Below, piece by piece: positions 36,001 through 48,003 of a stretch of 64,000 nucleotides of DNA. Made by a program: the position numbers and the translations under genes. The notes under the pieces are model-generated. The model worked only from the letters and a program-made list of their open reading frames with translations. It had not been told where the DNA came from and did not search any database. Source of the stretch: Lineus longissimus (taxonomy: Eukaryota; Nemertea; Pilidiophora; Heteronemertea; Lineidae); NCBI RefSeq assembly GCF_910592395.1, contig NC_088320.1, positions 3,846,001 through 3,910,000 on the forward strand, given 5' to 3'. Every line of letters begins with the position of its first letter. Within the stretch, counting starts at the first letter, position 1.

Positions 36001-39000
36001 CTGGCGTGGCTACTGATGAGAAGCCGATTCTTACAACCCCCCCCCTCCTCTCATTTGATCATGTTGATTACCGTCACGCTTGACTTTCCAGAGAGGTAGT
36101 AATAAGTAGCTTTTCAGGAAAGCAGGAAAGGGCAGTATCGAATGTTCATGTACTAGGTGATGTACAAGTGTGAATAGGATTTTAACTGAGAATTCTATAA
36201 GAAGCTCATCGGGAATTTCGATTTACGAATGTTGCGTAACTGAATTCGAGCAGGACTCGATGACACCATATACTTTATCATTCGTTAAAAGTTGTGAAAC
36301 CTGCCTAATGCTAGAAGTTATTCAAGTGACAAGACGTCACGAAAAGAAAATATCAAACCCACATCACAATTTATTGATCCCCATGATAGTCGAAGAAACT
36401 ATCATTGAACTTCAATTCCAGGCTATCCATTCTGTAGATGGCGACACCAGACGGAAGAACTTTGCAGCTGGTGGCCTGTTGGATAGTAAGCTCTTTGAAG
36501 AAGAAATCGGAACTCAAGTAGGCAGCTCGAAAGCCTTTTTCACGGAAATGAAAACCTCTACGGGTACTTAGAAACCCTAGGATTTTTGAGTTCTCTGAAA
36601 AATCTCTTTAATGTTTCATAACTGTGTTTACTGAAAAAAACGATAGTGTTTTTTAAAAGCGCAAAAATATTAGATTTTAAAGTTTTGAATTCAAGGTACC
36701 CAGGAAAATGTCGTTCCTGTGGTGCGACGGTTCAGAATCTGATTCAATTTCGTATGCATGTAATGTACTAAGTACAATCCTTTTGAAATTCTTGTAAGAA
36801 CGGGAATCTTCCAAGGAGCTAGTAAAGATCAAACACGGTACAGATGAAGGAAGTGGATCAAAATTTCAACTATGAATCGGATAGACTCCTATCAGAAATT
36901 TGACCAAGGAGGTAAACGAAAATTTAAATATACATGCTTTTTGGCTAAGTTTTTAAAAGCCCGTATAGTCGATATATATGAACAAGGAATGCAAGTTCCG
37001 TTTACCGTACTCAAACGTGAGCTATATAGATAGGGAATTTTAGGCGTACAAGCGAAGGGAGCGATTGGGACGTATTCGCCGGATAATGAATGCAATGAAT
37101 TGATCAAGATCCTGTAGTAAATGCGCTGAGTGAATTAGAGAAGTCAAAAGCAAAATATTTTCAGCCAATTCTCGCGTCCCTTGCCCCAATAGCAAAATAA
37201 GCTATAACCAGTCATAAATATGTCCTCGTGAAGTTCAGCGAAAATGAACGAAACATTTCCGCAAGTAAGATTTTCTTTTTCAAATCGCGCTTTTCGAACT
37301 TTCAAGCATTTATCCTCGGATTAGACTGATTTCCGACGGCCTTTTCCGCCAAGAAACAAGAAAAAAAATGTTTCCTAAAATATGTTCTAATGCATCAGAG
37401 AAGTCTTGACCTGTTCTAAATAGCGATCATAAATATTCCAGCTGGACTTGGAAATATCCCCAAAAAGAGAAAAAAAAGGATCGAATCATAAACAGTACGG
37501 CGCATAATCAGCCTGAACACATTCGGGGTAGCGCCTACCGTAGCAGCGCGTGCCCCTCGAATCGTGAATCCACGTTCATTTAGTCACGATCTGAGGAAAG
37601 AAACTGACACCAACTCTTTCTGCAGAAACTTGAAAACTTTTCTCTTCCGAGAACATTTTGGAGCGTGAATGCTTTTGAATATTGGAACTTCATTATTCAT
37701 TCAATCATTCAATCACGTCTAGGTTTTCGGAACAACTGCCGTTTGAAATAGCTGAAGGTTCAGAATAAGTCTGATGCTACGATATTGTACTTGCAAGAAT
37801 AAAGAAAATGTAAGGACTATCCATGCCTGGTCGAAAATCCCGTAACAAGTCAAAACCCTGTTCAGTTCAACACGTGTATGTACATGTTCACTCTTTACAA
37901 TAATCTAGTTAAATTCTTAGATGAGATAACCATTATAAATAATCTTGAATGTAAAAATAAGTGTAAAATGTATATCATACGCTCACTTCGGGTTCTTCCC
38001 CATAAGCAACGCGGGAAAAAGTTCCTTTATTTTTCTCATTTCTCTTACTAAATTCTGTACTACAACATTACATGGGTCATATGTTCAGCAAAAACACAAA
38101 AAAACACACAGATTACTTTGCTGTTTGCTAACGCTATTACGACATTGATAATTCGCCTGAATTATTTGTTTTCTCACAGCGAGAGTGGGAACTATATATC
38201 TTGCTTAAACTTGCGAAAATATGATGTATATAATATAGATTGTACTATGTATCTATTTTCTCCATTAACGAGAAATATACATGCGATACTATTTTTCAGT
38301 CGCACACAAAACCAACAAGTAGATGATGATAATGATAATGATCCTTTTTTTCTAGTATGGCAAGTGAATGATAATGGTCATCTTCCCGCTTATTTATGCA
38401 ACTTTTTTACAACCTCTAAAACGGAGTATACTTTGAAAGTCTCGAGACTACTACAAATATATTTATATCGGTTAAATCGGAGACCAGAGTTTGCGAGAAA
38501 TTCTGTAGGCGCATATAAAATTAATATTTCGGTATTTCGAGTTTGATACTATTCTTTGAACCAACCTTAACAACAAATCCTTCCCTCTCCTCAAATTCAA
38601 AACCTCGTACAATTTTCGAATTTTTTTGTAATCGTTTACAAAGAGATTTTTAAACGGGGAAAATCACCGTCTGCATTTCAAATTGTACAATTTTTGATTT
38701 TCGAAGGATGTAAAAGGGTCTTATTTTGACTAATCAGAGGGATAATTTCAGATAAATTCCTGTCGTTACTGATCAAAATTTACAATGCTGAGAGTGATCT
38801 GATCGAACTGTTGAAGATTATATCATTATCCCATTGTTTTGGGGAATTGAGAAATTTGGCCAAGGAACCATTTCCGTTCGCTGAAAATTGGTTGCATGCA
38901 ACAAACCCGACACCCGAAGATATACAGATGAGTTCAGTACGAATTCGCATCACCTCTCTGTTTTCAAACTTTTCGATTCTGATTTTTTGAACGAGAACTT

Positions 39001-41632
39001 GGTTCGAAGGGTAGAAGTCTCCTTCTATTTCCACCTTCGCAGCTGTGGCTGGTTGCAAGGTGGAGAAAATGCATTCTCTTCCTGCACGGAGAGTATTTCA
39101 ACAATCCTACCAACACCATGCAAACAGTATACCCGATGATGATGGAAATGACTGGCGAATATCAAATTTATTTGGAAATTAATTAACATACAGAACCAGC
39201 AGCAGGTAGTTTCCTGTAGTTCGTGATAATTGTAATTCTTTTGTAATATAAACATATATTGAAGTGGAATCATTCTATATGTTTCCACATGTCTGAAATT
39301 GCAACCATTGAACTCTACAAACTGGCAACAGTCATATGTCTGGCATGGACCGTTTCTCCTTTACATTGTCATTTCCACATAAAAAATGAGAAGCTATCGC
39401 GAACATTGAACTAATTGAGCTACAATCCTGTGTCCACTATTGAGTCTATTAACCCCATCTCAAATGTCATTGTCATTGTATTAATTGATACTACATGTAT
39501 GTTATTGATGCTTTCCCACGAATAATTATCGCGGATGTTGAACTTTGAACGCGACGATCTAATGCCAGTCAATCAAACCTTTTTTCTTACGTATACGCAA
39601 TATGGCAAACACAACTGTCATCATTCAGTTTCTATTATTTGAACAGTAATCGTAATTTGAAAGGTATTTCCAGATAATTGTTTACAATGTAGGTGATTAC
39701 CTTATAACTAACCAAGCCAGAACCTGGCGTTTGTCCCTGTATCATCCCTTCTCTTACACCGGTAACAGATATGGCGTTTACATTGTATAAAAAAGTGTGG
39801 AGAAATTTCAGAAGCTTTTGTTCCAATTTCTTTCCAAAGCATTTTTGTTTTGAGAAATAGTAGTTGAGAAATAGTCACCACATGAGAACTGAATATATCT
39901 GGTTGAGGTAAAGACTTTACATTATTAAATGTAACCTCCTGTGTTTTATTATCTCATTTTCCCGTCTTTTATACTCTGCCATGGTTGAATCATGCAACAA
40001 TCAATGCAAGTCAATAGTATTACTGGTGGTGCATGAAATAGTAAGTCGTGCCAGTCTGGTCGAATTAAAGTATCAATAGAGAGGTTGGGAACAGCGACTT
40101 ATCAAGGATCCGTATACGTATACCGATAAAACTATGTAGAAAGAGGACGGCTTTTGTGATAACTGTGTAGAAAAAATGGAAGGATCCGTGAAAAGTCCCT
40201 GATCTCAAACTCCCTACTGTCTGCTGGTTTTTCTAGGGGCTGAACGATGAAAGGCTGGTTGTGGACTTCTGGATTACTCCATCAAATGATGTATAACCAC
40301 AAACTGATTTCTCATGATACACGAGTTATGGAAAATGACATTGGACGGAATTCAATGTGACAAACTTGGCTATTTGGCTAATCAACTTTTTAAGTTGAAA
40401 ATACATTTTGAAGCCATTGATGTAGTAGTCCTTGCAATTGAGTGATGCTCATTAGGCTAATGAGGAAACTGTATCTTAATGAGGTTCTAAAACTAACACT
40501 TGCGCGAATCCAATATCGTGCCCTAGCACGGCAAATCGAACGGAGGACTCTGTACCTTGACAATGCTCTGCATCCCCTTTATCTTTAGGAGTTTAAAGCG
40601 AAATAAGGTAGAATTTTCCTCGCTTTGGTGCTATCCTTATAGCGAATTAACAAAAACTATCAGCTGAGTTAAGGAAAGTCAGGGTTTAGAGAAAGACATT
40701 AGGGGATTTCTAAACTTTCCAATTCTAGACTTTATCGATTCTTTATAATAGATAATGCTAAGATAGGATTGTGAGCCAATTCAAAATAACACTTTTACCC
40801 GCCACAAAGAGCAACGAAACAAAAAATCTATGAAATGAAAAGTGCCCCATATCGTTCAAAGAGTGCATTGTAACCGACATGATTTTTTACTAAAGTTTTA
40901 TGACCGATATCGCATAATGACGGACAACAAAGTGTGTCTGAGTTATGCTTAGAGTACATGCTTCACCAAACGATTGGATCATTCCCTGTAAAAAAATCAC
41001 AAAAATTTGAAGGAGATGGCTTCATAATTCCAGTAATGGTCGTTCAACTACGGTAGGTGAGATTTTTCTATTGTTTTATTAGTGCGTTCTGAATCCCCAT
41101 TAACCCGCATCAAATGTTTTGTATCGCATCGTTTCCCGCCAAAACTGCCGTCATATCGATTGCGTTGTGATGGAGACGAGGGACAATTTTGATATAAACA
41201 TTCTCAATGACCTTTATATTTCTTTTTAAAACAATGATTCAACTTATTTCTTCGAGGGTATTTGCTATCTGATGCTGTCGATCTTCAATAAACTAATAGT
41301 AACTCATGGTACTTGAAAATGTGGCTCGCCTCCGGCAAAGACAGAATTTTGACGGATTGAATGGCGCCACTGTGTTAAAACAAACACTTTCATTTCGACT
41401 GAACAAAATCGCCGAATACTTCGCTTACTTTCTAATAATCTTATTAGTTAAGATCATGTTCACTTTAGTTTGTTTGTGCTTTAGAGAAACATTATAAGAA
41501 CACAGATATGCATACCGTACTGTTTTTTTCGGTAAAATGGTAACTCCTTATAGTTTTTGAGATTAATAAAACCTGTACGTGTTGCACATTTGTGTTGGCC
41601 AAAAAGCTGAAAACCACAGATTTATTCTGAGA
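33033..41632. other. Intergenic DNA, second part
   Basis: No recognisable gene. It includes a run of 16 G at 34715-34730 and a short C tract near 36038. The ORFs at 34124-34489 (-), 36170-36571 (+) and 38118-38546 (+) are the longest, at 121-142 codons. They show AT-driven composition, no conserved motif, and are probably chance. Confidence 0.5.
34715..34730. repeat. Homopolymer G tract (16)
   Basis: An uninterrupted run of 16 G in the intergenic region, resembling the tract at 26621-26635. Confidence 0.9.
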
Positions 41633-41721
41633 GTGTACATGCACACTACTTACAACCCTCTTGTAAGATTTTTAGTCAAGATGTTAAGTTGACTAGAATC
41701 TTAAGTATTATGCATGTACAC
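41633..41721. repeat. Small hairpin element
   Basis: Outer arms GTGTACATGCA (41633-41643) and TGCATGTACAC (41711-41721) are exact inverted copies. An inner stem pairs AAGATTTTTAGTCAA with TTGACTAGAATCTT, with small bulges. It could be a short MITE; related CTTGTAAGATT strings occur near 42280 and 50770. A microRNA-like hairpin is a weaker alternative because the two stems are separated by unpaired sequence. Confidence 0.45.
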
Positions 41722-43213
41722 GAAACTGTATCATACTTCAACCAAAGATCGTATAAATATATTTTTAGGATTTTTGACCAGGATTGGTAGTCGTAGTCAA
41801 AGGCCGGCTTGTCACGAATCATAAACTGTGTTTAAGTTTAAATAAGTCGAAGCTACTTTTGATTTATTTCAGAAGTTTTAGAGCCTTGTTCGTGTGAAAT
41901 AGGACACTATCATGAAAATATGTTCTTGCTCAGAATACATTATGCTGTTTTCTCCTTTTTTCCAGGTTAATCAAGGACAACGACTCATCCGAGACATTTT
42001 TGATTAGAAACTCCCATTTCAATTGGCAATAAAGAAGTTGTTTGGACGATTTTCAAATGTAGAAACTAAATTGGTGTGCACTTTTTGCAAAGGTTACTGA
42101 CACAACTCTTCTAAACTCTTCTGAACAATTTGGAAGAGGTGGAAGCCACCCATGACAACAACCGCGCTAAGATATATACATTTGTACTTGTAAATTTATA
42201 TTGGTCAAATTAAACGCAAGACTAAGAGTCGAGTAAGAGTCTGTGTTCAATGCTAAACCAGGTCTGAACCAGTATCTTACAAAAGCTCTTGTAAAATTAT
42301 AATAGGATTATTGTTAAAACCAGGATGATTTTAAGAATGACTGTAAGAATTCATATACTTGTCGGGTTTGACTGGCCAAGTTAAGTAACAGCGCTAGTCA
42401 GAATGAATATTCCTGGAATGTTCAAAGCAACTCAAACTGCAATATTCGCACTGAATTCCTGTAATCATTATCATTGTATTTCGTTTAAAAAATACGCTTT
42501 TTTATGCGATATATACAACAAAAGCTAACAATATTTCATATCAACCAAAAATATGTTTGTTTCAGTTTGTTATTTCATTTCATTAGGTACTGTGAAGTGC
42601 CAAATTTTCGAAGCGCGTGTTTTTTAGCGAATTTTAGAAATATCTTCGATCTGGAAATAAACACCGTGAAACTGTAAAACGGGTTGAAAAAAATCTTAAT
42701 CCGCCAAAATAGAAATCGTGTGATTTTAATTTGGAGAGATTTTCGCGAATTGCCATGACAAAGAGGCGCGTAAATTTGACGCTTTGGCATTTTTAAAATC
42801 ATTTTTGCTCATATCCCATTGGTGCACTTCAAGCTGATACGCATCCGGACAAAAAAAAATGTTTCGATTGGGAGCCGTCATCAAGTTAATGATTTTTCCA
42901 ATGCTGTTTACATTCCCCTTAGGACACCGCCAGGGAATTACCGAAATACTCCAAACTGCTGTTAGATGAACACTAAAAAATATCAAGAGTCATTATTTGG
43001 GTTGGTGTGCACTTTATGCAATATTTGGATACAAATAGTCTACTGATGTTTGTTTTTGAGAAGAGTATCTGATTTAGATGGTCTAATTCAACCCCCAAAT
43101 TGTGCAATATGTTTTTTCGTGTAGCCTACACTATTTCCAAGTAAAACATAACTGAATTTACTGGCTTGGTTGATTCCTTCCTACATGTAATGAATTCTCT
43201 GTTTATGTGACAA

Positions 43214-43333
43214 TGGGTGATATGAATAAAGACTAGCAAATGCTTTTACTTCAATTTTGTACAGAAAGGCCTCGTGTAAATGTACATGGAGTTTTAGATA
43301 AAAGCATTTGCTAGTCTTTATTCATATCACCCA
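43214..43333. repeat. Perfect 35-bp foldback (hairpin) element
   Basis: The arms at 43214-43248 and 43299-43333 are exact reverse complements, beginning TGGGTGATATGAATAAAGAC, with a 50-bp spacer. Pairing continues outside the arms after one mismatch. Perfect 35-bp pairing implies recent origin or active maintenance, as in a foldback transposon or a palindromic duplication. No ORF is present. Confidence 0.9.
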
Positions 43334-46300
43334 GTGTCAAATTTAGCAGTTCGATTTTGACAAAATATCTGAAATTGAGGTTTTTCTTTCAACGTAAGAT
43401 CGGTAACTCCATTCTTTCTCATAATTTTGTTCTAAGATCAACATTTTTTAAAGAAAATGTGTTCGTCACATTTTCTTAAAATCTGTTTCGACTTCTGGTG
43501 GGAATGTGAAGATGAACGCAGGCTCATAATGCTTATCAGCATCTGTCCCGATCACTTGTTACTTCATGCGCCGACTGCCAAGTACAAAAAACTCAGTGCA
43601 TAAAACCAGTCAACAGTTCGAAACAGAACTATGAGGCTTGGTCTTTGAATGAGAGAAGAGGGACACGTAACAACGAACCTGTGGATTAACTTTGGAAGAT
43701 TACAGAGCCCTTAGACGAGCTGATCCTAAGTATGTTGCTTGTTCCGAATCCCATGGGACGGTCCGAGTCATTTCATTACTCAATTACTTTCGCCACCCAA
43801 TAAGACATGCCAAATGTTAGGAAAAATGCCAAGGTATGGCACGAACCCAGGCAGTAAATTAGGTTCATTGGCACCAGTGGGGTGATGTTGGGCCCTTCGC
43901 CCTGATACATCGACTTTGCTCAGGTTAAATAAATGAGACCATTCCTTTTGGCAAATCAATTTGTGATCTCTCAGACCAGATGGGCGGTGTAGCATCAAAT
44001 GGAGAGCGGTTGTGAGGAATTGATCAGTCGTTAGTGAAAAAGTGTCTTACTTTTGAGATGTGTATGCTTCATGCAGGAAATATGGCAAAATAGTACGACT
44101 AGACACGTATTTTGCTTGATTACCATGTATTGGGATACTATTCAAATAGTTGTGATTTTAGACAGATGTCTACTTTCTTCAATGTATGAACATTAAAGTG
44201 TTTATCAGAGACAAAGTTTAGAAATCACCAACACGTTTCAAGGAGCCTATGGTCGGGGTTGAAATAGAAAGGCAGGCCGAAGGTGTTTCATTTGGAGCTT
44301 GGTTACGACCAATTCCTGACTGACGCATTCCAAATTATCGAACCCATTTATCAATAATCTGTAATCCAATGTGCCTACTTTGTCATGATAGAGGCTAAAG
44401 ATTAAGTCTTCATAGAAATCCCTTTAATTTGTGATGCTGCCCGTATTCGTTTGCTTTGATATAGTTTATACATTTCCCCCAAGATCAACGCAGAAAGTTA
44501 GAAAAATCGGCATTTTGGATTTCGACAAATTAATATTTACTATGCTTAAGAAGAGAAATAATGCGGTAGATCGTTTTAGTTGTTAAGGAAAGGGTTCTTG
44601 ATACGACAAGATTGTGAATTATCGTGCAAAATGTGGAAGCATTTGATTAATATTGTTTACAATAGCGAGTTCGTAGAGATACAGGAAAGTGCAATGAAAG
44701 TAGTCCCAGTTCTTCGTATGATTGTGACGTCAAACCTGTTGCCACTCCCACAAATCAATGCGGTTGAACTGGTGCCAAATTGACCACCACGGCTCCTATT
44801 GGCTTTTGGGACGAACTACGTAAATTACCCTCCGTGTACTTTATGACGAGCTGTCTTTTTTAATTGCACTTGAAGAGAATTTAGGGACGGATTTCCTGAG
44901 GAGTGTTTCAAATGCTGGTGACAAATAACGCAATAAAAACAACGCAGGAATTAAACGCAAAGTGATATTCACAGCTATGTATCTAAATCCAGAGAATTTA
45001 ATATGGTACTGTGCATTTTCGTGACAGTTCTGTAAAACATTGTCCACGTTTTGTTTGGCTGCCATAATTTCCCATATACCGCTATGATTTAAATGCTTGT
45101 CTTTATTCTCATAACGTGCCGCCATATAGATGTTCTATGGGGTGTTTTATCCAATAAGGGGCGGGTTTTACTGTACTCTATTGAAACGAACAACTGTTAA
45201 TTACGCTATAGAGAATACAGAGCATCGCACGCCAACGTAAGCAAACTGACTAATTGACAAGTATTGGCCAATATACAATTACGAAGCATTATTTCATTCT
45301 TAAGCACGATACTAAATCTAAATATTTTATTGATATCAGGTGATCTTGCCATGAAATAAAAGATTTACACCCAATTTGACCTGATATGAGCCTATTTCAT
45401 TATCTTCTTGTCCAAAACAAGACTAGTCCCTCGATCCTGAAGCTGCTGACTGGATTAAAACTGCAGCACAGCTAAATTTCAATCTCTTCTTTTCCTTCTT
45501 ACATTCCTCAAGACAAGAAATATATGGATTTCATGGCATTTTGTTATTGTCCGTTCATGGATATATGTGTTGTCATACGGTAAGGCATTTTGCTCTCCTT
45601 TGTCCAAATGGTTTAATATTTGGTTACATCCTCAATCTACGTCAACGGGGCTCTACGCAAAACAAATTATATCTATAGAAACCCATCGTCATGTAATCGG
45701 TGTTGTCAGTCATTCCGAGATTCCAATCAAATCCTCTCGTCTTGCTTAACGGTCAAGTCTTTCGTAGAAACGAGTACCCGAATTAACGTACTTACTAAAG
45801 CCTTACATAAAACTCGTTTTTGCTTTGATCCTTCCAAAACGGTGGAAGTTGCAATCCCCCGGGTCCAAGTCGCATCGTAGTCACGGTTCTAAAATCCGAT
45901 GTTCTTCAGTCTCCAGAGATCCTGGTTGATGCGGAGTCTTCTTTTAATTTGCACACGTGACACGTCATCCCATTGCACCTTACACAGTGGGATTAGTTTC
46001 TGACCTCTCTGCTTGTCTACATGGTATCATTAAGGGCGTAACTGACCTTTTGGAGCACACACGATTGCGAAATTACCAAAGCAAGCTAGCGCTGATGTTG
46101 AATTTCCGCACACCGAGGCAGACAAAAATACAATTTTCATACGGGACTTTTGAAACTAACACATACGAGATGGTGGTTACTTTCTCATATTTTTGATTGC
46201 TGATGCGTTTTTCAAATGCGTTTCGGGTTACAGATGCATTTTCGAACGCCTATCTAGCTAAGACCACACCAATTATTTTACTTGTATAACTGATCCCCCA

Positions 46301-47246
46301 CACTTCATTTCGATGACAGAGTACGTTCATGATCAAAGATGCGCGGATTCGTTTCGAATACTTTTCTTTCTGTACTTGTTGGTACAACTTCTGGTAAACT
46401 TTCTGATTCGCAAAGTCACACAGAATCCGTAGTTCTCAAATCAATTTCTCTTATTACGTAAAAAGGACACGGAGCCTCTTGGCTTGATTAACTATGCATC
46501 CCCTTAATCTGATAGGACATTTCTGTTAAGAATTCCTTTACACGTTATGGTCCTTAGAAAGCCATACGGGCAATAGTTCTCACATAAACCTAGGGTAATG
46601 AGAGCAATATCACCCCTACCGCTCTCAGGGAATTGCCATGCTTTTAACTTGATTATTCTCTATATATTAAAGTTGGCTAATGAACAAGATCAAACGGCCA
46701 GGGATGAGATGGGTAATTTGAGAGGTATCTTCTTGATCAGGTTTAAGGTGTGGGTGGTATGCTAAAGCATTGCTGAATGTCTTTATAGAACTTGTCGTCC
46801 CTCATGTCCGATTCATCCCCAGAGACTTTCTCTGTTTTGCGTCAAGACGAGAATTCCACTAGGTTTCTTGTGAGCTTTGTGTTATTTACATATATCTGGT
46901 ATAGTTTCCTGGACAATTTTTATCACATGCCAAGACTTCATCGAAATTGTGCAAAGCCCGTCACAATGCACAGTAAATTGTTACAGAAAATTATACCAAA
47001 CTCTGGATAATTTGATGATTTTTCGGTTGATGATAACAACCGATGTCAGACACGGTGAAACAACTTTGTTTGAACTTTTCTATGCGTTGTCAAGCGTGCA
47101 ATGAATTCTTGGCCTGCGATAAACTCCATAATCCATTTCAAGGTAGAGACACATTTGAACCATCGCAAAATAAGTCGACTGACAATGGTGATGCAGAGAT
47201 CCGATGAAGGAGTTTACGGCAGCCGTTTAGCGCCACAAAAGCCCCA
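43334..47246. other. Intergenic DNA, third part
   Basis: Nothing recognisable. ORFs of 60-94 codons occur on both strands without motifs. The stretch at about 45130-45180 has short GC-rich sequence (GGGGCGGG) with no further promoter evidence. Confidence 0.5.
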
Positions 47247-47535
47247 TCGTAATTACGTCTTTTTTCACGTAATAACGGCCTTTGTTCTTGTAATTACGAC
47301 ATTTTTCTCGCAATTACGCCTTTTTTCTCGTAATAACGATTTTTTTTGCTTGTAATAGCGACCTTTTTGTCTCGAAATTACACCTTTATATCCCGAAAAA
47401 AAACGCAATTACGAGAGAATGAAGATTCATTATTACGAGAAAAAAGTCGTAATTACCAGAGAAAAATAGATATTAAGAGAAAATAGTCATAATTACAAGA
47501 GAACGAAGTCGTCATTTCGAGAAAAATATCGAGAA
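47247..47535. repeat. Inverted array of CGTAATTACG units
   Basis: About seven degenerate units of TCGTAATTACGnC followed by T-rich sequence run every 20-23 bp from 47247 to about 47390. About six units in reverse complement (GTCGTAATTACGAGAAAAA type) then run to about 47535. The array is therefore a foldback centred near 47400. It is probably the core of a non-autonomous transposon or satellite. Confidence 0.85.
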
Positions 47536-47589
47536 TCGTTTTATTTTGAGGTACTAAAATGCCCCCTTCGAAATAAGATGAACCGTTGA

Positions 47590-48003
47590 CTATTTTACCC
47601 AATCGAAATACTGAAATGCATTTATGCTGCAATACTTCCCGGTTTCAGCAAGCATTGCGAGATGGTTGAAGTAATCCTTACCCACATAGTCTCCCATGAA
47701 ATTGTGATATTGTTTCGAGTCCATCCATGTTTTTGTCGTTCTTACTCGCCATTGCCCAAACAGTTCGGGTTTCCTAGATACAGTATAATATCCCAAAATG
47801 TCATCCACATTTAGAAGTAAAACCGGGAGAATCCTTTGACTGGGAATGCTAATATTGAAATACCGATCAAGTACATACCAGCCTATGATAAAATGGGTTA
47901 ATAGACGGAAATCCTGAATGCCTGGCGAGATCAGCTGATCATTTAGTAGTTGGATAAAACGGACTGAACCACCGTCTTCCAAAAATGCGACTCGCAGTTT
48001 TCT
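47590..48003 (-). CDS. Unassigned ORF, possibly a gene fragment
   Basis: The frame is open for about 138 codons from just after a stop at 48004-48006 to the stop near 47590. No ATG is near its beginning; the first reading residues include RVAFLEDGGSVRF. Composition is protein-like, with balanced hydrophobic and aromatic residues such as LLTHFIIGWYVLDRYF and KDYFNHLAMLAETGKYC, unlike the low-complexity chance ORFs around it. No family is recognised. It may be an internal exon, a decayed transposon or viral fragment, or chance. It begins only about 55 bp beyond the CGTAATTACG foldback. Confidence 0.25.
   Translation of the reverse strand, partial: RKLRVAFLEDGGSVRFIQLLNDQLISPGIQDFRLLTHFIIGWYVLDRYFNISIPSQRILPVLLLNVDDILGYYTVSRKPELFGQWRVRTTKTWMDSKQYHNFMGDYVGKDYFNHLAMLAETGKYCSINAFQYFDWVK

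Noticed and set aside
36170-36571. 133-codon ORF
   Set aside because: No recognisable domain and no supporting signals; length is within chance for a 64-kb window.
38118-38546. 142-codon ORF
   Set aside because: Composition is driven by AT-rich DNA, with no motif and no splice or promoter context.
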